Below are positions 1 through 10,899 of a stretch of 64,000 nt of DNA, piece by piece. Numbering within the stretch: position 1 is the stretch's first letter; each line of letters opens with the position of its first letter. Source of the DNA: Brachypodium distachyon (Eukaryota; Streptophyta; Magnoliopsida; Poales; Poaceae); assembly GCF_000005505.3 (NCBI RefSeq), contig NC_016135.3:28048758-28112757 (forward strand), in the 5' to 3' direction. The notes below the pieces were generated by a model. It did no database searches. It saw only the letters and a list, made by a program, of their open reading frames with translations, and was not told the origin of the DNA. The position numbers were made by a program, and so were the translations under genes.

Positions 1-162
1 TGTGGCTTTCAACCTACCCTCATCGCCTAGAGTATTGAATATGTTCTTTAACTGGTTAACATGGACAAGTCGACAACTTAAGGCTTATTAAATCTATGTG
101 AGAATATGAACATTATGTTGAGCTATGTGAAAGTCGCATGTTATTATTTTTTACAAGTCAAG
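1..162. other. AT-rich flank, nothing recognised
   Basis: No convincing ORF, RNA gene or repeat boundary is visible before the first member of the tandem duplication that starts near 163. Confidence 0.5.
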
Positions 163-1086
163 AGTTTCCAAATTTCTCAAAGTAAATCTATACGCCGCAC
201 TAACTGTCCCCCAATGCAACCGTTTGGAGAGCCGTAGCTTGAGCTTTGTTTGCCTTTTGGGGCCTTTTTTTGTCTAAACATAAATATTTCTGAGTAAAGA
301 TCACTTTTGAAACTATCAAATTCATTAGTACTCGGAGGTTTTTTCATACTTGGTGCGAGATGATGCAGCCTTCATCATTCACCGGCTGGACCTTTCTTAT
401 TAAACATATAATGAATAGCAAGAAAAATACTAACTAGAGAGATTTATTTTCAAGAGACCGGTAGGAGGAGTGTTTATTGATACAGAAGAGTTGATGAGTT
501 TATTACGGAAAACCAGGTGAAAACAAGAAATAAACAGCATGACATTGCCCATCGGTTACAAAGTAAATGAAACCCAAGAAACAAGAACTTCCAAATGCAC
601 CCAATATTCGAACAAATGTTGCCATCGAAAGTACGGGGCATCTTGTTCACCTCATGCCTTTCGTCGAGTAAACCAGGTCCGATGTGGATTGTTCGAAGAA
701 AGGTTAGGATCTGAACAGACCTTAGGAAGGAGAATGAAAGACGCCTGTGTAAGCGATATTTTAGCTTAACAACTTCACACCGTGTGCGTATAGATAAGCA
801 TAGGTTAGCGGCGATTTGTCGAGATTGTAACAAAGGTTGTTCTATCATTGATCAATATGTTTTCCTTGCTATATAAACTTCCAGCCAACATAGCTCTCGA
901 TGCACGGATCCAACTACTTCTCCATCTAAAATCCATGGTATCCAGGCAATCTACTCGATAACATTCATCATCACGACTTGCTCTACAGCGAGCCATGCCA
1001 CCGATCCTTCTCTTACCAAGTTCACAAGCTTGCACATGGTTTCTCTTTTTATCAGGAAGTGTCTAGGAAGTTCCAACCAATTAACA
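163..1086. repeat. Segment X, tandem copy 1 (DIM1 downstream region)
   Basis: About 0.92 kb that recurs at 2541-3467 in the same orientation with scattered substitutions and small indels (I estimate around 10 percent), and in part, inverted, at 20984-21388. Both full copies begin with the same stretch (gtttccaaatttctcaaag) and end at 'ttccaaccaatta'. The minus strand has partly open frames (474-848, 805-1035), but the reading frame is not the same in all copies and I recognise no protein family. It is probably non-coding or decayed gene sequence downstream of DIM1. Confidence 0.75.
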
Positions 1087-1600
1087 GTAAGTCAGTTAGA
1101 ATATTATTTTAGACAAATATCTAGTACACTATCACTGAACAAGGCAAAGTTTAGTCTCCTAGAAACACAAATTTCATCGAGGCTACATTAAACCGTGATT
1201 AAAAGTTCAATAGCTTAACAATTCGATATATTTACATGCACTCCTTCCGTTCATTCTTCGAGAACTACTATGTGCCTCATCATCCAGCAACTGAAATAGA
1301 CAACCACACACCTAATTATAATCATCGGTTCTCACTTGTCACAAATTGCACACATGTTAACCAATTAGCAGGATATCAGCTACAACATTGTTTTAGACCC
1401 AAAATCTAGCCCACCACCATAGAACAACGCAAAAAGAAAACCATGGGAGGCGGCTAGTAATTTGCTACTTCCCGGACATCGCATGATAGATCTTAATTAG
1501 TAGAGTTGAAGGCGTATATGTGAAGTGTATTATTTTTCAAATTAGTTGAGAATACTTTTAAAGTTGACCGACATCACATGGGAGAGCCATGAGAGTATGA
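1080..1600. repeat. Segment Y, also present inverted at 20515-20970
   Basis: This stretch follows segment X copy 1 and recurs as its reverse complement at about 20515-20970, where it lies between segment X and the DIM1 3' flank. In copy A it is separated from DIM1 by the retroelement fragment and by the second segment X. No ORF of note. Confidence 0.7.
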
Positions 1601-1639
1601 TTATTTTGTTGATGTCATATTGAGATGCTTCACTTATAT

Positions 1640-2530
1640 CTTTAGAGAGTTTTAATCTTGTCTTGCAATGCTCTCTGGTGTGTATGATTGCCTTGGCCAC
1701 GTTGTTGTATGCACCTCCAAGAGAGGGTTTATATGCTAGATAGTGGGTTCATGCCTCCTTTGCACATGCGTTTGAGTGACAGAAACATGCAAGGTGGAGG
1801 ATGTGCTGTTGCCACTAGGGAGAAAACAGCGGTGTTCTTATCTACGGGCAAGGATTATTGCTTACATTACGTACTATTCTTAATGCAATTGTCTGTTGCA
1901 CACAAGCAATCACTTCGTTGCTGCAACTTAATACCAGCGAGATTTGCTGGATAGCTTTCTCAAGGTGGACTTTTAGATATGGATGCATGCTGGATAGCGG
2001 TCCATATGTCTTGACGTAATGCCTACAATGTTAGAACCCGTGAACTATATCTTGTCATAATAGTATTGTTATACGTTCATGATTTTTCAATTGCCCAGCT
2101 GTAATTTGTTCACCCAGCATGTTTATTGTTCTTAGGAGAGACACCACTAGTGAAACTATGGCCCCCGGTCCTATTTTCCTCATTGAATACACCTTCTTTT
2201 AAGCACTTTTAATCATCATTTGCTCGCTGTTCCGTTTTTATTTAATTACTTCCAACCATTCGATAAAATTAATTCTCAAGTTTTCAGCAAGACGGGAAGA
2301 TTGACAACCTTCTCGAAAAGTTGGGAGCAAGAGAGAGTTTGTGTTTGTGTGCAGGTCCACGCTTGTTGGAGCGCCAGCCAACAAGCAACCTACCGTGAGA
2401 CTTCGAAGTCCTAATGGTTTAATAACCCTGGTTCCTTCACTGGGGGAAATTTCTGCTAGACTACATCATACCTTCCTCTTAGGGTTCCCAACGAGCGTGT
2501 GATCACGTCTACGAAGCATCATTATTCTTT
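1640..2530 (+). mobile_element. Non-coding Gypsy internal fragment (Sabrina-like), copy 1
   Basis: The stretch resembles, from memory, the non-coding internal region of a Triticeae/Pooideae Gypsy family. It shares blocks with 8822-9612: the 'ttgtatgcacctccaagagaggg' type block, 'gggttcatgcctcctttg', 'gagacaccactagtgaaactatgg', and the closing 'ggttcccaacg'. The two copies are clearly diverged. It has no coding capacity and no visible LTR. It sits between segment Y and the second segment X, so it is an insertion or recombination remnant inside the DIM1 downstream region. The family name is inference; the relationship between the two fragments is visible. Confidence 0.6.
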
Positions 2531-2540
2531 TTAAAAAGTG

Positions 2541-3467
2541 AAGTTTCCAAATTTCTCAAAGTAAATCTATATGCCACGCTAACTCTTGTTCCCCAATGCA
2601 GCCGCTCGGAGACAGTAGCTTGAGATTCATTTACCTATGGGGTCTTTTTGGTTTAAAGATAAATATTTCTGAGTAAAGATCGCTTTTGCATCTATCAAAT
2701 TCATTACTTGGAGGTTTTTTTATACTTGGTGCGAGATGATGCCGCCTCCATCATTCACCGTCTGGACCTTTCTCACTAAACATATAATGAATAGCAAGAA
2801 AACTACTAACTAGAGACATATTTTCAAGAGACCATTAGGAGGAGTGTTTATTGATACAGAAGAAAGAGTTGACGAGTTTATTACGGAAAACCAGGTGAAA
2901 ACAAGAAATAAACGACATGGCATTGCCATCGGTTACAAAGTAAATGAAACCCAAGAAACAAGAACTTCCAAATGCACCCAATTTTCGAACAAATGTTGCC
3001 ACAGAAAGCCGTGGTGCGTCTTGTTCACCTCACGCCTTCCGTCGAGTAAACCAGGTCCGATGTATATTGTTCAAAGAAAGCTTAGGATCTGAACATACCT
3101 TACGAAGGAGAATGAAAGACGCCTATGTAAGCGATGTTTTAGCTTAACAAGTTCACACCGTGTGCATATAGATAAGCATAGGTTAGTGGTGATTCGTCGA
3201 GATTGTAAATAAGGTTGTTCTATCATTGATCGATATGTTTTCCTTGCTATATAAACTTCTAGTCTAGCCAACATAGTTCTCGATGCACGGATCCAACTAC
3301 TTTTCCATCTAAAATCCATGGTATCCAGGCAATGTACTCGATAACGTTCATCACCACGACTTGCTTTGCGGCGAGCCATGCCATCGATCCTTCTCTTACC
3401 AAGTTCACAAGCTTGCACATGGTTTCTCTTTTTTTTAGGAAGTGTCTAGGCAGTTCCAACCAATTAA
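2541..3467. repeat. Segment X, tandem copy 2
   Basis: Second direct copy of 163-1086. It lies next to the DIM1 3' flank, with no segment Y between. Minus-strand open frames at 3071-3418 and 3259-3459 have counterparts in the inverted copy (21032-21379) but resemble no family I know. Confidence 0.75.
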
Positions 3468-3585
3468 AAACGACCTAGCAAGCTAGAAATTACATATGAA
3501 TAGCCAAACAGAAACACATTAGAAACGATATCTGGCGGAGTAATCGAAATTACACATAAACAGACAGAGAGAATTGAAACACACT

Positions 3586-4014
3586 TTAGTAACGATATTT
3601 GGTGGAGTAATCCTTGGAAGCAATCGCCAGACCACGACCCTTACGAGCTCCTCGATAGACGGTCTCTACAATGTCAACAAACTCATGCTTGTCTTTCATC
3701 GCCCAGTTGATCTTGTTGTTGTTTCCCGTCCCGAGATCAATCATGATGTGCTTGTTGCGGAAGAAGAACATCACCGTCGATGGGTCATAGAGCTCGTACA
3801 GGGTGTTGAAGTCGGGAACCTCAGTGATGTCAACGAGGTAGGTTACCGCGAAGTTCTTTATTTTCTCAGCCACCCCTGCCAGCACCTCGTCCATCTGCAT
3901 GGAGGTCTCGTCCCAATCGTGGCCGAAGCGGATCATGACGAGGCGCTCGTTCTCGGCCATGATGGCCTGGTCCACCGCCCATCCGGAGTGCAGGTGCGGC
4001 AGCAGGTACGACAT
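3586..4014 (-). CDS. DIM1: DIM1/YLS8, U5 snRNP thioredoxin-like protein (copy A)
   Basis: Complete 142-residue single-exon ORF of the DIM1 family (TXNL4A, U5-15kD, Arabidopsis YLS8), a thioredoxin-fold component of the U4/U6.U5 tri-snRNP needed for pre-mRNA splicing in the nucleus. It has the family's N-terminal MSYLLPHLHSGWAVDQ, the FGHDWDE motif near residues 30-36, the VDITEVPDFN block near 61-70, the YDPSTVMFFFRNKHIMIDL core and the terminal KDYSTKYRY. Length equals the usual 142 residues. Compared with the copy at 19901-20329 it has Ser at 38 and at 133, where that copy and the Arabidopsis protein, as I recall it, have Cys and Pro. Those changes suggest relaxed constraint. The ORF is intact, so this may be an expressed paralogue or a young pseudogene. 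The start is fixed by family length. Confidence 0.92.
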   Translation of the reverse strand: MSYLLPHLHSGWAVDQAIMAENERLVMIRFGHDWDETSMQMDEVLAGVAEKIKNFAVTYLVDITEVPDFNTLYELYDPSTVMFFFRNKHIMIDLGTGNNNKINWAMKDKHEFVDIVETVYRGARKGRGLAIASKDYSTKYRY

Positions 4015-4259
4015 CTTCTCCGCCCGCTGCCCGCTGCTTCTCCTGGTTAAGCGCCGCCTGATTTGTGATATCCATAGATCGATCTATCACGACCTAGTTG
4101 GGAAACTCGTAGCCAAGTGCTCTAGCTTCTTTTCTCAAGTATCTCACGGTTCAAGTTCTAGCTACACGTCCTGTGCATATATATGCACGAGTAGCCGACC
4201 AAAGACCACGGAAACCGACTCGTAGAAGACTTCCTAGTATGACACGTATCAGGACACAC
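4015..4259 (-). promoter_or_regulatory. DIM1 copy A upstream region with TATA-like palindrome
   Basis: This about 245 bp region upstream of the minus-strand DIM1 is conserved in the other two cassettes (19677-19900 and 21393-21665). It contains a perfect 16 bp palindrome GTGCATATATATGCAC at 4173-4188, about 160 bp from the ATG, which could serve as a TATA element. Immediately beyond lies Helitron 1, so the native promoter upstream of here has been displaced in every copy. Confidence 0.5.
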
Positions 4260-4281
4260 TTTACTATTCCTTAATTTTAAG

Positions 4282-4862
4282 TTGCATCAGTCCATCGTAC
4301 GTCGTCCGTCTCCGTCCCTCTCCGCACACCCCGCTCGATCGAAAAACCAGAAGTCCCCTGCCCTGTGCACGCGAAAACCAATCCCGCGACGCACTCGCTA
4401 CTTTCCAATTCCGAGTCTAATCCCGCACGGAAGAAACACCCAATACGCGCTGCGCTTCATCTGCTCGAGCGCCCTAGGCGAATCCGCCGCCGCCGCGCAC
4501 CACCTTCAGATCCGCAGCCGCAGGCTCATCGGGCCGCTGCGCGCCTCCCTTCCCTCCTTAGCAGCAGGAGGAGGAAGCCCCTTCCCCTACCAACCCCGGA
4601 CAAGCTGGATCCAGCCACGGCCACCCTTCACTGTGCACGCCCAGCCGCTCACCGCCGCCCGTACAACCACCTACCGCCGGGCACTCGCACGCCGTCACAA
4701 CTAGCCGCACCACCATCTCCCCGCCAGCCCCGCGCCAGATCCAGCCAATGCAAGCGCCGCTGCCCCAGCCACCGGGCACCCAGCCCCCGCTGCGCCTTGC
4801 TCGGACGCCCACCGCAGACGAGATCCGGGGCCGCCGCCCCGGCGCCTCTTACACGCAGATTG
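4282..4862 (+). other. GC-rich captured 5'UTR/first-exon-like block (copy A)
   Basis: A strongly C-rich stretch, unlike the AT-rich DNA on either side, shared with 15000-15590 (inverted) and 21680-22270. Several frames are open on both strands because of composition, and the frames are not conserved between the copies. It looks like the 5'UTR and first exon of a grass gene captured by Helitron 1. I cannot identify the source gene. Confidence 0.5.
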
Positions 4863-5149
4863 TGTAGTTGCAAGTATGATTGATTCATGTGCAGCTGATG
4901 CATAATCATTCGGCAATGAGTAGCAGGTAAAATCCATATCTTATCATTGTTTAGATTAAAGTATTTTTGATTTAGCAAAATCTTTTGATATTCTAATTCA
5001 AACCACCAGCTTAATGTTGACGGTATCTGTGGAAGAAAATCCATTGCTTCTTCTCTGATTATTTTTCTTTTTCTTCAGGGCAATCTGCAGCATGAATAGG
5101 CAATTTGGTGGAAGAAAATCAATTGCTTCTTCGCTGGAGAGGTTGTTCC

Positions 5150-5830
5150 GATGTGCAGGTAAAATTCATACATGACTTGGTTGAACACAGATTCTTTTGG
5201 TTTCCTGGTTGTGACATGGTTTCTTGCATGATTTCTTTTAGCTACTATGTGAGAACTGATTTATGATGGTACATGTTTGACTATAGAAAAGCCGAGGGGC
5301 TAGATTGATACCTAGCAAGCTGGTCATCAAGAATGAATTTCATTCTGAACAGTCTGGTCTTGTAAGTTGAAACCTCCGCATCTGATTCTTTCCTTGACTG
5401 ATCTATAACCATGTCTATTTTTCCTAGAAAAATACCTTATAGTTTTGCTAAATTTGATATATGCTTAACTGCTCGTATTTTCATCTTCGAGTCATATATG
5501 TTTTTTTAAGCTGAGTCATATATATTTAGCTGCACTTATTTGCTAATTTTGATGAAGTGCTCAGCAGTTAATTAACTTTTACTATGTTACAAAGTTGCCT
5601 ATGTCACTCTGGTTTACTTCCAGACTTCAGTTTGTTGGTGTAATTTCCGACGGTCATAACCGAAAAATCATATCATGCGTACATGGTCTTGCAACCTTCT
5701 CCTTGTTGATCCTGTCCGACCTGGTAGACAAAAGAGAACTATCCTTTTGGTTCCCTGCTGTCTGCAGAGCACTGGTTAGTTACTACTCCTACCTTTTACT
5801 ATGTAAAAACTTGTCTGTTTGGTTCTAAGA
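5150..5830 (+). pseudogene. Unidentified exon-like segments in Helitron 1 (copy A)
   Basis: Three short segments are bounded by plausible splice signals: one ending GATGTGCAG/gtaaaa near 5160, one between about 5287 and 5361 ending at gtaagttg, and one from 5625 that follows ttacttccag. All are conserved in copies B and C. The segment near 5287 has an open frame reading LIPSKLVIKNEF, and the third reads LQFVGVISDGHNRKI. I do not recognise the gene; the segments may come from one source or several. Confidence 0.4.
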
Positions 5831-5985
5831 GTTGTAGTACTCAGCAGATCCATGTGTTTAGTTAGTTATCTATTGCCCTTTCTAGAAAAGTGAGGTTACG
5901 TTCTGTAGTACTCGAATGTCGAGAAAATGTTGCCTAGCTCTAACCCGCTGTTCCATGTCCCTATTTATATGATGCTCGATTTTTT

Positions 5986-6267
5986 TTGTTCCTTCTGCAT
6001 TCCGCGAAGGATGCGACCGATTACTTTGAGGATCGTTACTGGGCACAGCACCACCGCACGTGCAATGCTGGACGGTCCACGATACCTGCCCGGAGCAAGT
6101 ACACTCCGCCTAAGCAGCCGCACTACAACCAAAACAAGACCTCGGAGTTCATCATCAAGATCCTCAAGCTCACTGTCCCCCTGACCATTCTGGGCCTGGC
6201 CGTCGCCATCAGGATGTACACAAAATCAGAGCCGCTTGACTTAAATTTTTCTTTGATGTTGAAATAA
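5986..6267 (+). pseudogene. Cytochrome b5 3' fragment, frameshifted (copy A)
   Basis: The fragment holds the end of the heme-binding domain (KDATDYFED), then in the +1 frame GHSTTARAMLD with the second axial His region, then back in the first frame TIPARSKYTPPKQP and a C-terminal hydrophobic tail anchor (LKLTVPLTILGLAVAIRMYTK). In working plant cytochrome b5 these lie in one frame and the tail anchors the electron carrier in the ER membrane. Here a small insertion after FED and a later deletion of the YYVGDID region break the frame. The HPGG half is absent. All three cassette copies share the lesions, so it was dead before the duplications. Confidence 0.85.
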
Positions 6268-6587
6268 GTAATTTTAGCGGTTTTCCTTTATCGCGTGATC
6301 TGTTTGGATGTAAACTGTCATTGAGTTGGTGGTCGAATGTTTGCGAGGTTTTTGAGGTGTTAGACTTGGTAAAATTAGTTAATTGATGTGAGGCTGGATT
6401 GGAACAAGTATGTCTTGATAGTTTTGCCCAGAAAATAAGCAGAAGCACACCCCAGATATTATTGGGAGGTAAATGCACGAACGTATTAGTTTCCTCTGCT
6501 TATCACTCCATAGCCTGTATGCTGAACCTGGTAAACGAACAAATAAGTGGTATTTGCCATTATTCTTGTTAAGGTACAAAATGTTTA

Positions 6588-6620
6588 TCTCCCCGTTGCA
6601 ACGCACGGGCACTTAACTAG
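6588..6620 (+). repeat. Helitron 1 3' terminus (copy A)
   Basis: Hairpin stem CCCGT/ACGGG with an 8 nt loop, an 8-9 nt spacer, then CTAG with T after it. This matches the general Helitron rule of a 3' hairpin followed by CTRR inserted before T. The same end is at 25742; in copy B a 16 bp deletion removed it. Confidence 0.7.
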
Positions 6621-6680
6621 TCAATTAACTATCTTGGGTTGGCTAGCGGTACTACTTCACGCTGACACGGACTCAACCGT
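6621..6680 (+). repeat. Cassette right flank shared by copies A, B and C
   Basis: The sequence after the Helitron 1 end is shared with 25743-25802 and, inverted, about 12072-12130. Homology of copy A stops near 6680, while B and C continue to match each other for a further 170 bp or so. This gives the breakpoint of copy A. Confidence 0.7.
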
Positions 6681-6779
6681 ATATTAGTGATAATGTTCTC
6701 AACCTAAGCCTCTTCCTATCTATCAAAACAGGCTCATCTTGCCACATATATGTCCAAATACACCTAACATAGGCATTTT

Positions 6780-6915
6780 GGAAGAAGTGGGCCGGAGATT
6801 CCGGTGTATTGCTCCAGAGACTCCGGTCAAGATGGAGACTCGAGATAAAAGGGGCGAAGACTCCAGCTAGTCCGGAGACTCCGGCCACTTTACCTCGGAG
6901 ACTCCGGCCTGGGTG
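6780..6915. repeat. GGAGACTCCGG-type short repeat cluster 1
   Basis: Several near-copies of a short motif (ggagactccgg and variants such as gagattccgg) lie within about 130 bp. A second cluster is at 11490-11770. The core is close to palindromic (ccggagtctc/gagactccgg). It may belong to a degraded transposon; I cannot name the family. Confidence 0.5.
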
Positions 6916-7149
6916 GTTTCAAAATTTTCATACAGGGATCGGGGTGGAGGGCAACCTAGTAGTTTCTCTCCTTTCACCCCGACTCCAAAAACCACCACCA
7001 CTGCCATCTCATCTAGGATCGCCCCGGGGACGCCTTGCTGCCCTCGGATCTGCCGTGCCACCGGCAAATCCACTTCTCCACCGTCGGGGAACCTCCTCCC
7101 TGCCATGTGGAACTCCACCATGAAGGAAACGGGTGCCCTTTATTCTCCT

Positions 7150-8010
7150 CTCCCTCTCACAAGAGTCCTCCTCCCGGCAAGTCCAAGACTCCACCGCTCG
7201 CGCCGCAACGACAGAGCCGAGGGCAGAGCAGATCACGGCGGGGAGGCGGCGAGATCATGGTGCAACAGATCGGGCGTGCGAGAGCGCCCGCGGCGGCACC
7301 TCACGCTCCTTCCCGATGCTGACATGCACCAATTAATCCAATTGGGCGATGGTTATGGAGGTGAGCATGCAGACGTCGCCGCTCTGGGACGCGATTGTGG
7401 ACGACGATGTCCCTCAGAGGGTGGACAAGCAGGAGACGCTGCTTTGCTCAACCCCTCCCGAGATGCATTGCATGCTCATCGGCAAGGGACGTGCCAAGGC
7501 GGCGTGGGAGACAATTCGGGTGCACCACCAAGGCAGCGATCATGTGTACGCATCGCACGCGAGTCGGCTGCGGACGGACTTCAAGACGATCGCCTTCAAG
7601 GACGACGAGCGGATCGGCGACTTCACGATGCGTATATATATATATCAAACCTCACGGGTTCCCTGCGCTCCCTCGGCGACACTGTCGACAAAGAAAAGGT
7701 TGTACGAAAATTCCTCTCTGTCGTCCCCTCACGATTTGTGCAGATCACTTTCTCAATGGAGATTGGAGACGCTGCTCAACCCAGCCACCCTCACGGTCGA
7801 GGAGGCCAGGAAAAAGTAGCCGCGTGGCGGCGGCAACGTGAGGAGTGACGGTGGCCGTGACCACGACCAGAGCAGCGGCAGGCCGAAGAACAGGCAGCCT
7901 AAGCAACAGGCTCCGCCGCCACCCAGTTCCGGTGACGAACCTGACCGGGACAATGCAGATATTGTGGCAAGAAGGGCTTCATGTGAGTAAATGTTCAATT
8001 TCGTGAGAGT
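7150..8010 (+). pseudogene. Ty1-copia gag fragment, copy 1
   Basis: The reading frame from about 7300 carries a DUF4219-type start (FPMLTCTNYSNWAMVM), then a UBN2-like gag block (PPEMHCMLIGKGRAKAAWE, SRLRTDFKTIAFKD), ending at a stop at 7817-7819. Downstream, near 7953-7980, a zinc-knuckle start (CRYCGKKGF) is present in another frame and breaks off. The tract around 7632-7643 has a TATATATA run in place of coding sequence. No protease, integrase or RT follows. The same fragment recurs at 26866-27700, so both are products of segmental duplication and not independent insertions. Confidence 0.8.
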
Positions 8011-8400
8011 ATACTTTAGACGAATATCATAGTAGATGAGCTAGTAATATGTGTGAAACGTATCTATAATTTTTTATTGTTGCATGCTAGTTTTATATCA
8101 CTGCTACATGTTTCTATTATGATCATACATCATTTTATAGCATTTTCTGGGACTAATTTGTTAACAATATGCCAAGTGTCGGTTCCTGTTTTTTGCTGTT
8201 TTTGGTTGCAGAAAAGTTGGTCTACCAAAGTTCGCAAAAAATCCCATGAAATTCAAGGAGTCCAAAGTATACCCGAGAAAGAAGCATGCCAAAAATCACC
8301 GGAAGGGGGGAGGTCACCAGCCAGGCTCGCAACCCTTGGTTGCGCCCCCCCTTCACGCGCGACTGGAGGTTGCGAGGTCGCCTCCCTTGGCACCCCGAGT
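8010..8400 (+). repeat. Non-coding tail of the Copia-gag duplication (copy 1)
   Basis: This AT-rich stretch, followed by a GC-rich stretch ending 'ttggcaccccgagt', is nearly identical to 27690-28098. It includes splice-like signals (catgtgagtaaatg near 7980 and tttttggttgcag near 8211), but no continuous gene. The duplication ends at about 8400/28098. Confidence 0.6.
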
Positions 8401-8559
8401 ACCCCCTTCGCGTGTAAATTGCCTCGGACATAAAAACATCGAGAGGAGAGGAATTTTCCATAAAAAGATACAGAGCCGCCGCCATGGCGAAACCCAAATT
8501 TGGGGGTTCAACAGACATGTTCCGGCACCCTGCCAGAGGCGGAAATCATCGCCGGAGGC

Positions 8560-9620
8560 GTCTACATCACCATGACTGCCTCTCCGATGATGCGTGAGTA
8601 GTTCATCCTTGGACTACGAGTCCATAGCAGTAGCTAGATGGTTGTCTTTTTCATGTGATTTAATAGAAAGATCTTGTGAGCTGCCTAACATGATCAAGAT
8701 CAATATGATGTAATTGCTATGTGTTGTGTTTCCTTGGATCCGAGGAATTGTGAAGTTATGATCAGATTGTGCATGTTTATTATGGGATGCTATTTGTTGT
8801 CATGTCTATACTTTATTTACGTTCTTGCATGCTCTCTGATTTTTTGTGGTTACTTTGTCCAAGTAGTTGTATGCATCTCCAAGATGGAGTATATGCTCGA
8901 TAGTAGGTTCATGCCTCCTTCGTCTTCGGGCTCGAGCGACAGAAACAAGGGCAAGGATATGTTGTTGCTTATAAGGGTAAAACTACGGTGTTTATATCCT
9001 TTTGTTGATGATAAATATTGCTTATATTATGTATTGTGCTTAAGGAGGTACTATGTTGCTTGCAACTTAAATCCTAGAGATGCAATGCTGGTTAAACAGT
9101 CTCGAAGTGCAGTATTAGTTAAAGATGCGGTTCAGTAACGGTTTTTTATGTTTTACGTAATGCCTACATGAATATACACATGAACTTTCTTGTTTCCATA
9201 ATATTGTTATTCCAATACTGTCAATTGCCTGGCTGTAATTTGTTTACCCAACAATTTTTCTTTATTATTTATGGAGAGACACCACTAGTGAAACTATGGC
9301 CCTCGGTCCATTCTTTCACATTGATTACGACTTTGTGTACTTGCTTTTCACCATTACTAGCTTGATGAAGCGATTTATATTTATTGCTTTCATCTATATC
9401 TCCCACACTATAAGTTTAATACTTTGTATCCAGCAAGACGGGAAGATTGGCAATCTTCCTGAAACTTTGGGGACAAAGGTGTTTTTTGTGCTGTGTGTAG
9501 GTCTACTATAAAATTTGTTGGAGCATTAGATTTCCTACTGGTACGATAACCTTGGTTTCACAATTGAGGGAAACTTGTTCATGCTACATCACACATTTCA
9601 CTTGGGGTTCCCAACGGGTG
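8560..9620 (+). mobile_element. Non-coding Gypsy internal fragment (Sabrina-like), copy 2
   Basis: It contains the block 'catcaccatgactgcctc', the 'gtgagtagttcatccttgg' stretch, 'ttcatgcctcctt', 'gagacaccactagtgaaac' and the closing 'ttggggttcccaacggg', in the same order as the fragment at 1640-2530. It has no LTR or coding domain. It lies exactly between the end of one shared block (8400) and the start of another (9625). Confidence 0.6.
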
Positions 9621-9624
9621 TCAT

Positions 9625-9700
9625 CGGCACCATTAGCTAGATCTTCCATGCGAGTATCAAAACAAGCTACGGATATACCACACTTCACATAGAACGGATA
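9625..9700. repeat. Duplicated block also at 63925-64000
   Basis: Starts 'cggcaccattagctagatc' and matches the last 76 bases of the window with two mismatches. In both places the preceding bases are unrelated, so it marks a duplication breakpoint. Confidence 0.8.
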
Positions 9701-10800
9701 CTAAACATGACATGGTAGGTCAAAAAGCTAATATATAAAACAGACCACAACACCAAGGCCAACTCACAACATGGCACGATTCCGAGATACAATGCACCAG
9801 TCACATCACATACCACAATGAGGAAAAAACATTTGCAAAGGAGAAACACATACAAAACTGTAGCCTCCGGCAGGGTAGCTGCGGTACAACTGCCCCAGCA
9901 CCAATGGAACATCATGAGGAATCACAGCAAAAGAACACAACGGAAGGGCACACAAATTATCAGACTCCGTGTTTGAAGTCATAACCTCGCGAAACAGGGG
10001 GAAATTGCAGCCAACAACAGTTCTATAACTGACTTCATATTTTCTTAAACTTATCATGAAGTATCATGCTAGTTATTCAGTTATGCAGAAAATATGCATG
10101 GGTGAATGCAAAAGGGTTTTCATGAGAGGACAACATTGACAAAATTAGTGTTCGTGATGTCCTTAGATGGTTACTAAAAAAACTTGTTTGTAAGGATTAA
10201 ACTGTGTCATAAGTATTCACATCCTTCAATATTTCTCTTCGATGGACTATCCAACAATATTGTATCTTACTGCCCGACAATATCAGTTTTAAAAGATAAT
10301 TCACATAGTAAGCATTAACACTAATCCTCAAATATTCTGTACCTCCTTTGAATCTATCAAATTTGAAATCCACATGTCTAACTATTTTATCCAAGTCCGC
10401 CAACTACTCATACACAAGGTCTCATGGAGCTTCCAGTCCAAGAACTAAACATGCAGAGATTATCATAGATATTCACCAGGAAAATCCAATTTCCTAGTCT
10501 ACCTATCCAAAATCAGGAGATTGTCATCTTTGTCTAGCCTACCAATCCAAAATGTTCCAAGTATCACACGTCAACCAAATTGAAATGAAAAATCGAGAAT
10601 ATGATATAGAATTGTATCGATTGTCAACCCCTTTTCATAATAATTCCACAAGATTAAAAATCGAACAAGTTCAATTACTTCGACCATACACAATACTAAC
10701 AATCCAAACCCTAAAGATCATGTCCTTGTATAAAGTCAGCCTGCGGACAGCCATAGGGCCAAGACTCATAATCACCTTCTAAGTTGTATGCATCTCTAGC
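9701..10800. other. AT-rich intergenic DNA, nothing recognised
   Basis: Small open frames exist on both strands (for example 10197-10403 minus), but none has recognisable domains, codon pattern or conservation within the window. No structural RNA or element end was seen. Confidence 0.4.
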
Positions 10801-10899
10801 TATAATGAATTATAGCAGGAGTAGGGTTTCCTCACCGTAGGGCCCCCGAACATGGGCAGATCGTGTGTGCAGTCCCTTTCTTGGACATCCGCCGCCTTA

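Larger units (their letters stand above)
4260..6620 (+). mobile_element. Helitron 1, copy A (deleted form)
   Basis: The right end is a grass Helitron 3' terminus: a short hairpin (CCCGT...ACGGG stem around TGCAACGC), then CTTAA and CTAG ending at 6620, followed by T. The 5' TC end is missing here because of a 33 bp deletion also seen in copy B (copy C keeps it). Inside are a GC-rich 5'UTR-like block (4282-4860), exon-like segments and a cytochrome b5 3' fragment. Relative to copies B and C this copy lacks about 1.2 kb, including the captured lipase exons, between about 5133 and 5135. Confidence 0.75.

Noticed and set aside
3866..4090. Alternative ORF overlapping DIM1 (also 19738-20049)
   Set aside because: It lies in another frame of DIM1; only the DIM1 frame encodes a known family.
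4365..4883. Pro/Arg-rich 172-codon ORF in the GC-rich block
   Set aside because: Copies at 15000-15590 and 21680-22270 have frame-changing indels, and composition alone explains the open frame.
4260..6620. Pack-MULE carrying gene fragments
   Set aside because: No long terminal inverted repeats and no 9 bp target duplication; the 3' hairpin plus CTAG fits a Helitron better.
10197..10403. 68-codon minus-strand ORF as a gene
   Set aside because: No domain, AT-rich, no supporting copy or splice context.
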